This document shows positions 1-6,406 of a stretch of 7,042 bases of DNA, piece after piece (within the stretch, counting starts at the first letter, position 1; each line of letters opens with the position of its first letter). The notes beneath the pieces are model-generated. The model saw nothing but the letters and a program-made list of their open reading frames with translations, was not told where the DNA came from and did no database searches. A program made the translations under genes and the position numbers. This DNA comes from CAYMSF01 sp964542255 (GTDB lineage Bacteria > Verrucomicrobiota > Lentisphaeria > Victivallales > Victivallaceae): NCBI GenBank assembly GCA_964542255.1, contig CAZITV010000125.1:1-7042 (forward strand), given 5' to 3'.

Positions 1-230
1 TTGTCTTTTCTTTGTTTTATGGCTTCCGTTTTTAACCCTTCATGGACTTCATGTCCACAAGATGGCAGTAACTTGTGCGGGGTATGATATTGCCGCCAGG
101 CAATGAAATCCACCGCTGCATTTAATTCTGCTGCTACTCCGTGCCCTCTGTGCCCTCAGTGGTGAATCTGCTTTGTCTTTTCTCAACCGTCCGGCACGGA
201 CGGCTCTACAATATCAGACTTTCTGGGAAA
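1..230. repeat. Gene-free left edge with short repeats and hairpins
   Basis: No credible reading frame is present. GTGCCCTCT (141-149) is followed directly by GTGCCCTCA (150-158) and then GTGG. Read on the minus strand this is a GAGGGCACAGAGGGCACGGAG phrase. Also on the minus strand is the near-repeat ACATGAAG-TCC-ATGAAG (around 40-58), which overlaps the inverted repeat TGGAC/GTCCA (43-47/53-57). The 11-mer TTGTCTTTTCT occurs at 1-11 and again at 173-183, so it flanks the block. A perfect hairpin CCGTCCG-GCA-CGGACGG lies at 187-203. The phrases resemble interspersed repeats found in many environmental bacterial genomes. That is from memory and no element family is assigned. Confidence 0.45.
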
Positions 231-269
231 AATGAAAAAGGTTCTGACGCCGTTTGGCATCAGAACCTT
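229..269 (-). terminator. Rho-independent terminator of the rpsB-tsf operon
   Basis: On the minus strand, 25 bases after the tsf stop codon, AAGGTTCTGA (260-269) pairs perfectly over 10 bp with its reverse complement at 238-247. An inner GCC/GGC helix closes a four-base loop. The stem is followed by a T-rich run, TTTTT-CA-TTTTT (about 226-239). This is a textbook intrinsic terminator for the minus-strand operon. On the plus strand no T-tract follows. Confidence 0.92.
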
Positions 270-293
270 ATATAACCATTAACCAGTTACGGT

Positions 294-1106
294 TTATTCT
301 TCTGATTGCAAATCATCCTTGATGTCCCAGCGGACAAAGCGTTTAACTTTGAGAGCCGGTTTAAGTTTTGCGATAGAGGTTTTGTCGTCCTTGATCCAGG
401 GTTGATTGACCATACAGACTTCAGAGAACCATTTATTAATTTTACCGTCAACGATTTTATCAACGATATTTGCCGGTTTGCCGAGTACTTGAGCTGCGGC
501 AATGTCGCGTTCTTTGGCGATAGTGTCAGCCGGGATGCAGTGCTGACAGATATATGCCGGGTTGAATGCGGCGATGTGCATGCACAGGTCATTCATAAAA
601 TCAGTGTCAGCGCCGTCGCCTTCGACTTCGACCATAACACCGATTCTGCCGCCGCCGTGGATATAGGATGCGGCGGTGCCGGTAACGTTCCATTTGGCGA
701 TGCGGCGGATCTGCATATTTTCACCAATGGTGGCAATCATATTGACCAGAATATCTTTTTCGTTGGCTTGGACTTTTTCGGAGACGTCGCCGTCGCCGTC
801 AACGCTCATGGTGCGTCCGATAATGCCATCAACAAAAGTGATAAACTTCTCATTGCTTGAAACGAAGTCGGTTTCGCAGAGGACTTCAGCAATGACGGCT
901 TTGCCATTGTTGATTGAGGCGGCAATTTTGCCTTCTTTAGTGGTGCGTCCGGATTTTTTTTCAGCTTTAGCGATACCTGATTTGCGCAGTAGTTCTACTG
1001 CTTTTTCCATATTGCCGTCAGCTTCGACCATGGCGCGTTTGCAGTCCATCATTCCGGCGCCGGTCTTATCGCGTAAATCTTTGACCATTTCAGCAGTAAT
1101 AGCCAT
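294..1106 (-). CDS. tsf: Translation elongation factor Ts
   Basis: EF-Ts is the cytoplasmic guanine-nucleotide exchange factor that recycles EF-Tu from the GDP to the GTP form during elongation. The 270-residue product has the N-terminal UBA-like domain (about 1-50, with the signature VKDLRDKTGAGMMDCKRA). It also has the conserved ETDFV box (78-82), whose Asp-Phe pair inserts into EF-Tu in known structures, and a core with YIHGGGRIGV (148-157). The C-terminal part carries IVDGKINKWFSEV-x-x-x-NQPWIKDD (218-241), typical of the long bacterial form. AGGAG lies nine bases before the ATG. The gene follows rpsB after 28 bases in the usual order and is the last gene before a strong terminator. It appears complete, though the core between 95 and 170 is fairly divergent (for example KWNVTGTAASYIH). 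The identity is secure. Confidence 0.97.
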   Translation of the reverse strand: MAITAEMVKDLRDKTGAGMMDCKRAMVEADGNMEKAVELLRKSGIAKAEKKSGRTTKEGKIAASINNGKAVIAEVLCETDFVSSNEKFITFVDGIIGRTMSVDGDGDVSEKVQANEKDILVNMIATIGENMQIRRIAKWNVTGTAASYIHGGGRIGVMVEVEGDGADTDFMNDLCMHIAAFNPAYICQHCIPADTIAKERDIAAAQVLGKPANIVDKIVDGKINKWFSEVCMVNQPWIKDDKTSIAKLKPALKVKRFVRWDIKDDLQSEE

Positions 1107-1134
1107 TTTAAATATCTCCTATAAAAATTCTAGA

Positions 1135-2100
1135 TTAGTCTTTGGCTTCGGCAGGTTTTTCAGCGGCGGCGGCATCAGAGGCTTCTGATTTTTTAGTGCG
1201 TCTGGGTGCCGGGGCTTTAACTGTTTTTTCTACCGTCTCGACTTTTTCGACTTTCTTGGGGGCAGCGGGTTTTCTTTTTGCCGGTACTTTTTCAGCGTTT
1301 TTATCTGAATTTTCAGCGGCTTTTTCGGCAGCGGCGTCAGCGTTGGCTTTAGCATTGGCTTCAGCTTCAGCTTTAGCCTGAGCTTTTTGCGCCTTTTCTT
1401 CGATAACGCGTTTATGATAGAGTTCCTGTGCCACGCAGATAGAGTCAACCAGTAAATCAAAAATGATTTTAATGGATTTTACAGCGTCATCATTGGCGGC
1501 GATAGGATAGTCAATCGGGGAGGGGTCAGCGTTGGTATCAACAATCGCAACGATAGGAATATTTAATTTTTTGGCTTCATTGACGGCGATTTTGTCGTCA
1601 CAAACGTCAACCATAACCATAACCGCGGGAAGATTTCTCATTTCCGCGATACCGTCGAGGTTGCGGTGCAGTTTTTCGCAGTTACGGGCCAATTTGGAAA
1701 TCTCTTTCTTCTTCATTCCTGAAGCTTCGCCGGCTTCAATAACTTTATCGCTGGAGCGCATCTTATCAATGCTCTTGCGGATAGTGCTGTTATTGGTTAA
1801 ACATCCGCCCATCCAGCGTTCCGAAACGTAGAACATTTTGGTTTTTTCTGCGGCTTCTGTGATAATCTGCTGGGCTTGACGTTTGGTGCCGACAAAGAGT
1901 ACGGTTCCGCCATCGGCAACGATTTTTTGGAGAAAGTTGCAGGCATCAGAAATCTGGTGCATAGTTTTGGTCAAGTTGATGATGGAGATACCGTTTTTGG
2001 CACCGTAAACATACGGTTTCATTTTCGGATTCCAGCGTTTTGTCTGGTGACCGAAGTGAACTCCGGCTTCGAGCAGGTCAGTGATTTTGACTTTTTGCAT
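1135..2100 (-). CDS. rpsB: 30S ribosomal protein S2 with extended Ala/Lys-rich C-terminal tail
   Basis: S2 is a structural protein of the small ribosomal subunit, needed for recruitment of S1 and translation initiation in well-studied bacteria. The first 230 or so residues are a canonical S2: ITDLLEAGVHFGHQTKRWNPKM (6-27), LFVGTKRQAQ (68-77), RWMGGCLTN (95-103) and IVAIVDTNADPSPIDYPI (183-200). Residues 231-321 form a low-complexity tail rich in Ala, Lys and Glu, with Pro later (KRKPAAPKK). They make the protein 321 residues long against about 240 in Escherichia coli. I chose the ATG at 2100 because AAGGA lies seven bases upstream. An ATG two codons earlier (2106) overlaps that site, and a TTG at 2142 would only translate the leader. 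The gene is first in an operon with tsf. Confidence 0.97.
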   Translation of the reverse strand: MQKVKITDLLEAGVHFGHQTKRWNPKMKPYVYGAKNGISIINLTKTMHQISDACNFLQKIVADGGTVLFVGTKRQAQQIITEAAEKTKMFYVSERWMGGCLTNNSTIRKSIDKMRSSDKVIEAGEASGMKKKEISKLARNCEKLHRNLDGIAEMRNLPAVMVMVDVCDDKIAVNEAKKLNIPIVAIVDTNADPSPIDYPIAANDDAVKSIKIIFDLLVDSICVAQELYHKRVIEEKAQKAQAKAEAEANAKANADAAAEKAAENSDKNAEKVPAKRKPAAPKKVEKVETVEKTVKAPAPRRTKKSEASDAAAAEKPAEAKD

Positions 2101-2243
2101 TGTCATTTCCTTTGCAGTTGGCGAAACCTTTTGCCCCGGCAATGCTCCTCAAGAGCCGCCGCAGGAAGGATTCTTTGGTTAAATTATCGCTTTGGATTCG
2201 ACCATAAATCCATAAGCATCCCCCAAAAATAAAATCGGGGAAA
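2101..2243 (-). promoter_or_regulatory. Long structured leader of rpsB
   Basis: If transcription starts near 2242, the rpsB mRNA has a leader of about 140 nt. On the minus strand it contains the small inverted repeats GGATT/AATCC (2207-2211/2194-2198) and GCTC-TTGAG-GAGC (about 2146-2158), plus TTGC/GCAA close to the ribosome binding site. Leaders of rpsB operons are known in several bacteria to mediate repression by S2. No match to a defined leader family can be established here by eye, so this function is an inference. Confidence 0.35.
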
Positions 2244-2247
2244 GAGT

Positions 2248-2275
2248 AATATAGCGTATTATTTGTAAAACACAA
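2248..2275 (-). promoter_or_regulatory. Candidate sigma70-type promoter for rpsB-tsf
   Basis: On the minus strand TTGTGT (2270-2275) and TATATT (2248-2253) are separated by 16 bases in AT-rich DNA, about 140 nt before the rpsB start. The -10 element is good (5 of 6). The -35 element is weak (3 of 6). It is the best-placed candidate between the AT-rich segment and rpsB. Confidence 0.45.
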
Positions 2276-2289
2276 GAAAAAAAATGGTT

Positions 2290-2690
2290 TAGTGAATATT
2301 TTTTTTGTAAGTATTTGGAATTGGCCGGTCGCGTTGTCTGCAAAAAAATCAAACAGCCTTCTGGCGGCAACTGCCGATGTGACCAATAAGCCCCATTTAC
2401 CACAACATCCCGGCAGCGGCATTGCCGCACGAGCAACAAAAACGGAAGTACGCCGACCCACAATTTGCAGCAGTTGCGATATTGCCGGTCGAACAAACCT
2501 GTTGGCGCGGAAGAGCCGACGCGGTGCAAAAATGACCTGTTATTCTGCCTGCGTTATCACTTGGAAACGCAGCGTTCCCAGCATCGCATCAACGGTCGCA
2601 TAACTTCGCACACCGCAATCTGCCCAGTCCCCCTTGACCATCGCGCCTAAGGATGCAAGAACTGAAGCTTCGTACTTCAAATTCCTATTT
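2290..2690. other. GC-richer intergenic block without a recognisable gene
   Basis: This 400-base stretch is clearly richer in GC than the AT-rich DNA on its right (2700-2877). It is open over about 100 codons on both strands. On the plus strand the run is 2292-2603. On the minus strand, one frame from an ATG near 2643 runs towards rpsB with a single internal TAA in the middle. None of the translations shows a family motif, a sensible hydrophobic pattern or a ribosome binding site. The plus-strand reading is rich in Ser, Thr, Arg and Ala, as expected for a non-coding or antisense frame. It may be a decayed gene. I do not assign a function. Confidence 0.3.
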
Positions 2691-2755
2691 TTGTTTTAGC
2701 TTCGCAATCCTCCTGTTTTTATATGAATTAATAATTTTTCATGATACGTAATATA

Positions 2756-2803
2756 GTCAAAAATGTATAATAATCGTCAAAAATAGTTGATATAGTTTGA
2801 AAT
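2756..2803. repeat. Phased direct repeats upstream of the HTH-PAS gene
   Basis: GTCAAAAAT occurs at 2756-2764 and again at 2776-2784, exactly 20 bp apart. A weaker copy, GTTTGAAAT, lies 19 bp further on at 2795-2803. A 20-bp period places the copies on nearly the same face of the helix, as in operator arrays. The last copy ends about 75 bases before the start codon of the helix-turn-helix gene. A TATAAT sequence (2766-2771) lies between the first two copies. The arrangement suggests a regulator binding site, possibly autoregulatory. Some matching by chance is expected in such AT-rich DNA. Confidence 0.35.
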
Positions 2804-2845
2804 GTTGCATTTTTTGCAATAGAGTTTATCATTTTATGAAAAATA

Positions 2846-2873
2846 TATAATTTTAAAATACTTATAATTGGAG
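2846..2873 (+). promoter_or_regulatory. Possible -10 element and ribosome binding site of the HTH-PAS gene
   Basis: A perfect TATAAT lies at 2846-2851, but no good -35 hexamer sits at the right spacing (TTTATC at 2825-2830 is the nearest). Transcription could also begin further upstream at the TATAAT at 2766-2771. GGAG at 2870-2873, four bases before the ATG at 2878, is the likely ribosome binding site and supports this start. Confidence 0.35.
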
Positions 2874-2877
2874 CGAT

Positions 2878-4356
2878 ATGGAACTATATATCGATAAACT
2901 TAGAGCCATCCGCAAACGTAAAAAAATCACGGCTGAAGAATTGGCTGAAAAGGTGGGTATTTCCCGCGTAACTCTTGGTGCCTGGGAGAATGCTAAACGA
3001 ACTCCATCTGAAGCTAAAATAAGAATGCTTGCCACAGTTTTAGATGTTCCAGTTAATGAAATTTCTGATTTGGAGCCTGCCGTAGAAATATCAAAAATCA
3101 ATCTTTCGCCGATTAGTTCAAGCATTGCTTCCGCTATTTCTCCGGACCAGGAAAGAAATTTAAACCGGCAAAAAAAATTGCTTTCAAGCATAATAGGTAT
3201 GACCAATGAATTGGCCAATGCCAGATTGCTGATTGACGTAATTATTTCTTCGCTGCCGTCAATTTTTTATATCAAAGACTCGAATCTAAAATATATCGCC
3301 GCCAGTGAAGCATTTTTAAATAATCTGTCATTAAATAAAAATTATAATGTCAATGGGAAAACTGACTTTGACTTTTTTCCTAAAAATGAGGCAACGCATA
3401 ACGACGAAATCGACAAAAATGTGCTTGCCAGCGGGAAAAGCATTCAAGGTACTGAAGGATATATTCCAGGCAACAGAAAATCCAAATGGGGCATTATGTT
3501 TAAAATCCCTATTTTTGATTGTGAAGCGAAAATCGGCGGCATCTTAGGTTGTTTCATTGATATTACCGAACGCCAGAAGGCGGAACAAAAATATAACCAT
3601 ATCGTGGATATGTCATCTAATCTGATATGTATTATTGGTACTGATGCCAACTTCAAATTCGTTAATTTAGCCTGGGAAAAGGTGTTGGGATATACCAGCG
3701 CGGAATTGCTTAACCGCCCATACCGCAGCTTTATTCATCCGGATGACCGCGCAAAAACTGTTGTTGAGGAGAACAAACTTGCAGATGGCAGACTGGTTTT
3801 AAATTTCGAGAACCGCTATCTTCACAAAGACGGTTCAATACGTCATTTGTTATGGACATCAGCTCAAATCTCTAAAGACAAATTACTGTACGGTATCGCG
3901 GTTGATGTTACGCAGCACCGACATACCGAAGAATCGCTGCGGACACACCAGGTCGAACTAGAAATGCAGAATGAGACGCTGCGCCTGATTAAAATGGATG
4001 TGGCCGCAGAAAGAGAACATTATTTAAGCATCTATAATATATTGCCAGTTGGGGTTTGCATATTAAGCACACAGGGACTAATCGTCGAGAACAATGTTAC
4101 AGCTGCTGCAATCCTAGGCATTACACAGCATAAATTAACAAAAAAACCATTTAACAGCTTTATTCTGCCTGAAGACCAGGACATCTACTACCTTAAGCAC
4201 AAAGCACTTTTGGCAACGCGCAAACAGCAGGGCTGGAAAATGCGAATGCTGAATGGGGATGGAATCTCTTTCTGGGTGTATGTGCAGGCTAAACTAACTC
4301 AGAACGGAGGAATCATTATCGCATTCAATAACGACAACATCAATCCCGTCAATTAA
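2878..4356 (+). CDS. Xre-type HTH regulator with three PAS sensor domains and no output enzyme
   Basis: This 492-residue protein looks like a cytoplasmic one-component regulator. An Xre/Cro helix-turn-helix occupies about 5-65 (ITAEELAEKVGISRVTLGAWENAKRTP at 17-43). A linker is followed by PAS1 (about 117-232, with LPSIFYIKDSNLKYIAASEAF and ending GCFIDITERQ) and PAS2 (about 237-347, with NLICIIGTDANFKFVNLAW and HPDDR). A probable coiled coil (348-381) leads into PAS3 (about 382-486, with ILPVGVCILSTQGLIVENN). PAS2, the coil and PAS3 resemble the sensor part of hybrid histidine kinases. However, the protein stops right after the last PAS strand, with no kinase, GGDEF or AAA+ domain. There is no membrane segment. 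The ligand is unknown; the domains could bind a small molecule, haem or flavin. It stands alone and converges with the peptidase gene. Confidence 0.9.
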   Translation: MELYIDKLRAIRKRKKITAEELAEKVGISRVTLGAWENAKRTPSEAKIRMLATVLDVPVNEISDLEPAVEISKINLSPISSSIASAISPDQERNLNRQKKLLSSIIGMTNELANARLLIDVIISSLPSIFYIKDSNLKYIAASEAFLNNLSLNKNYNVNGKTDFDFFPKNEATHNDEIDKNVLASGKSIQGTEGYIPGNRKSKWGIMFKIPIFDCEAKIGGILGCFIDITERQKAEQKYNHIVDMSSNLICIIGTDANFKFVNLAWEKVLGYTSAELLNRPYRSFIHPDDRAKTVVEENKLADGRLVLNFENRYLHKDGSIRHLLWTSAQISKDKLLYGIAVDVTQHRHTEESLRTHQVELEMQNETLRLIKMDVAAEREHYLSIYNILPVGVCILSTQGLIVENNVTAAAILGITQHKLTKKPFNSFILPEDQDIYYLKHKALLATRKQQGWKMRMLNGDGISFWVYVQAKLTQNGGIIIAFNNDNINPVN

Positions 4357-4370
4357 GCCTGTCATCGGAA

Positions 4371-4394
4371 CGGGTTGTTATCGAAAATAACCCG
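4371..4394 (+). terminator. Hairpin in the convergent intergenic gap
   Basis: CGGGTTGTT (4371-4379) pairs with AATAACCCG (4386-4394) over nine positions, one of them G·U on the plus strand, around the loop ATCGAA. It begins 15 bases after the stop codon of the HTH-PAS gene, where a terminator is expected. No T-tract follows on either strand, so it would be an atypical terminator or an mRNA-stabilising hairpin. Confidence 0.4.
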
Positions 4395-4608
4395 CGCTGC
4401 CATAACCTCCGGATGTATTCAGCGCGCGCGGTTTCACTGCCGTGGTGAACTCATACCAATTCGCTTTCATTGATAGACGCCCGATTGATCTTCAGCGCCG
4501 ATTTTGCCATAAATCCTCGTCAGATATTTATACCGCCATGCGGTTTATAACCAAAATCCATCGCCAAATTCCTAATCGTTATTGTCTATGACTGATCGCT
4601 CATTGGTA
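4378..4608 (-). other. Unassigned convergent intergenic block with short reading frames
   Basis: No established gene is present. On the minus strand, three tiny frames follow each other: 4520-4561 (13 codons), 4451-4510 (19 codons, with AGGA three bases before its ATG) and 4378-4470 (30 codons). The last one reads MKANWYEFTTAVKPR and ends GGYGSAGYFR, with its stop codon inside the hairpin at 4371-4394. The first two share one frame, which continues to 4357 interrupted only by TGA. The composition is coding-like. The shortness and the frame change suggest a decayed gene end or a repeat element rather than functional genes. Confidence 0.25.
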
Positions 4609-5280
4609 TCAAAGTATATTCAGCGCCAGGTGATTTTGTTTTAACCATCGTTCGTGAATCCGGTAATCCGGGCAGATTGATTCTACGCGCTGCCAAAACC
4701 GGGGCGAATGATTCATTTCGGCAAAATGGCTTAGTTCATGAAGAATAACATAATCGATTACCGCTGCCGGGCACATTACGAGCCGCCATGAAAAATTCAA
4801 ATTGCCGCTTGCGGCACAAGAACCCCAGCGGCGTTTGGCATTACTGACTTTTATCGAACGGCAACTAAGGTTTAACGATGCCGCCAGCGCGGCTGTCCGG
4901 GCGGGAATTAATGACTTAGCCTGAATGATTAACCAACTTTTTATGCGGTGCCGTGTCATTGCGGTTTGCCCGGGCGGCATAATAAACGCGGCATCAAATA
5001 AGAGCAGACCGGCGATATTATCACGAAAAATGATCTGGTAGCGCTCTCCGAGAAAGGGAAAATATTCTCCTTCAGTAAAACGCGGTTCGGGAAATTGTTG
5101 TTTGGCTGTTTCGAGGCGAAGTTTGGCGCGTTCAATCCACTGCTTTTTATCTTCGGCGAAAGCGATAATGCGGCTTTCGCTGCAATGCCATGGGGCGAGC
5201 ATAACAACGCAGCCGTCTTTGGTTACTTTTATGCCGAGGGTTTTGCGGTTACTGCGCTTGATAGTGTCAAAAGGGTGCAT
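4609..5280 (-). CDS. YgjP/SprT-like zinc metallopeptidase (DUF45, M48-type motif)
   Basis: The 223-residue product matches the YgjP-like family, cytoplasmic proteins with a zincin fold. The C-terminal half has the family signature: KRRWGSC (149-155), then DYVILHELSHFAEMNHSPRFWQRV (176-199). His181 and His185 are the expected first two zinc ligands, Glu182 the catalytic base and His191 the probable third ligand. The N-terminal half (about 5-85) has the usual strand-rich start (IKRSNRKTLGIKVTKDGCVVMLAP) and the YFPFLGERYQIIF strand pair. There is no signal peptide. I chose the ATG at 5280. A TTG at 5298 would add six residues, and neither start has a convincing ribosome binding site. It lies about 70 bases downstream of the MCE gene, so co-transcription is likely. 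Substrate and physiological role are not settled for the family. The product name is firm and the function is not. Confidence 0.9.
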   Translation of the reverse strand: MHPFDTIKRSNRKTLGIKVTKDGCVVMLAPWHCSESRIIAFAEDKKQWIERAKLRLETAKQQFPEPRFTEGEYFPFLGERYQIIFRDNIAGLLLFDAAFIMPPGQTAMTRHRIKSWLIIQAKSLIPARTAALAASLNLSCRSIKVSNAKRRWGSCAASGNLNFSWRLVMCPAAVIDYVILHELSHFAEMNHSPRFWQRVESICPDYRIHERWLKQNHLALNIL

Positions 5281-5349
5281 AGTCTTGAGTAGTTCCAAAT
5301 TATATGCGCAGCAGCACTTAGAATTGGAAAAGCTGCGGCTGGGTAATAG

Positions 5350-6390
5350 TTACGGAATTGCCGGCGGGGCAGTGGTGAAAATTACCCGTTTTTTCTTGCC
5401 GAGGAACATTTGCGACGGGTCATTTTCCAGACTGGTAATCATTTCAGTTAAAATATTTAGGGTTCGTTCAACGCGGAGCATCGTTGACATCATCCGGTTT
5501 TTTACATCATTGATGTCCTGAGTAAGTTTGCCGCGGCTCTCCTCGGCGTTGCCGAGAAAAATTTTAAGTTCTTTCGCTGACTGCACCAGGTCGTCGGACA
5601 TCTGGGCAATTTTTTCCGGCGGCAGAGTCTTTTTTAGTGATTCGGCAGTGCTGCCGGCGTATTCGATGATTTCGATGATGCGCTGCACGCGTTCTTTGTT
5701 GAATATGTCGCGGAAATTGGCAGAGCTGTACTCAACATCTTTGGAGATGCGGTTCCAGCGTGAAATCATTTCATTCAACTCCGAATTGTTCAAAATTTTA
5801 TCGGCGTTGTCGAGAGAAGACTTGATGCGGTCTGCCAGCTGTACAAAATTTACCTGCGTTAGCTGCTCCAGCATCAAACCAATATTTTGAATCACATTGG
5901 AAACATGTGAATTTCTGGAGCGAATGTAAAATACGCCCGGCGGCGGATTGACCGCGAGTCCCGGCAGCGCAACACGCATACTGTCGCTGACGGTCAATTC
6001 CAGATAGGTGCCGCCCATAATACCCGAGGCATTCAAAAAGCATAATAAGCCTTTCTGCTCAATAATATTATTACTGCTCAACCCGCCGGAAAACGCGATT
6101 GGTTTGTCTTTGCCGACAATATCAATGGATGAAGGAAAAATATCAAAATAAACATTAATGAATCCGTCAACATCCCGTAAACCGATCCGGGTAACGCGCC
6201 CAATTGGCACCCCCATATATTTAACCGGTGAGCCAAGACTCATTCCCTCCACAGAGGTATTCAGCACTGTCATAGCCTTAAAGCGCGGTTCAAAAAATTT
6301 AAGCGTGCCAATCGCGAGAAAGCTCCCAACAATCATTGTTACCGCAATGATAACAAAAGCGCCCAATTTGATTTTATTCGCTTTATCCAT
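5350..6390 (-). CDS. MlaD/MCE family lipid-transport protein, membrane anchored
   Basis: The 346-residue protein has one N-terminal membrane helix (about 8-30, GAFVIIAVTMIVGSFLAIG) after a short basic start, which makes it an inner-membrane protein facing the periplasm. The MCE domain follows (about 37-135), with the hallmark VEGMSLGSPVKYMGVPIGRVTRI (47-69) and GIMGGTYLEL (123-132). A Pro-rich linker (PPPG, 149-152) leads into a long helical region (about 160-325), ending DPSQMFLGKKK, a common end of this family. MCE proteins form hexameric rings that carry phospholipids between membranes, usually as the substrate-binding part of an ABC transporter with MlaE permease and MlaF ATPase. Neither partner gene is adjacent here. 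It follows the receiver gene after 16 bases. No clear Shine-Dalgarno sequence precedes the ATG, consistent with translation following on from the gene upstream. Confidence 0.92.
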   Translation of the reverse strand: MDKANKIKLGAFVIIAVTMIVGSFLAIGTLKFFEPRFKAMTVLNTSVEGMSLGSPVKYMGVPIGRVTRIGLRDVDGFINVYFDIFPSSIDIVGKDKPIAFSGGLSSNNIIEQKGLLCFLNASGIMGGTYLELTVSDSMRVALPGLAVNPPPGVFYIRSRNSHVSNVIQNIGLMLEQLTQVNFVQLADRIKSSLDNADKILNNSELNEMISRWNRISKDVEYSSANFRDIFNKERVQRIIEIIEYAGSTAESLKKTLPPEKIAQMSDDLVQSAKELKIFLGNAEESRGKLTQDINDVKNRMMSTMLRVERTLNILTEMITSLENDPSQMFLGKKKRVIFTTAPPAIP

Positions 6391-6406
6391 TATCTACTGA
6401 TTATTT

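Noticed and set aside
306..860. 184-codon plus-strand reading frame inside tsf
   Set aside because: It is antisense to the unambiguous EF-Ts gene. Its composition mirrors the opposite strand and it has no ribosome binding site or family motif.
2101..2142. TTG start for rpsB giving 14 extra residues
   Set aside because: The extra residues do not resemble an S2 N-terminus and cover the Shine-Dalgarno sequence that precedes the ATG at 2100.
2220..2240. CCCC/GGGG inverted repeat as a terminator upstream of rpsB
   Set aside because: The stem is only 4 bp with a 12-base AT loop and no T-tract. It also lies inside the predicted rpsB leader.
2292..2603. 103-codon plus-strand frame as a gene
   Set aside because: There is no ribosome binding site and no recognisable motif. 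The composition is typical of non-coding frames, and the minus strand is equally open.
5350..6390. TGA recoding or selenocysteine in the window
   Set aside because: All main genes are complete without TGA readthrough, and the peptidase gene ends at TGA as expected. The TGA-only interruptions at 4357-4561 are short enough to be chance.
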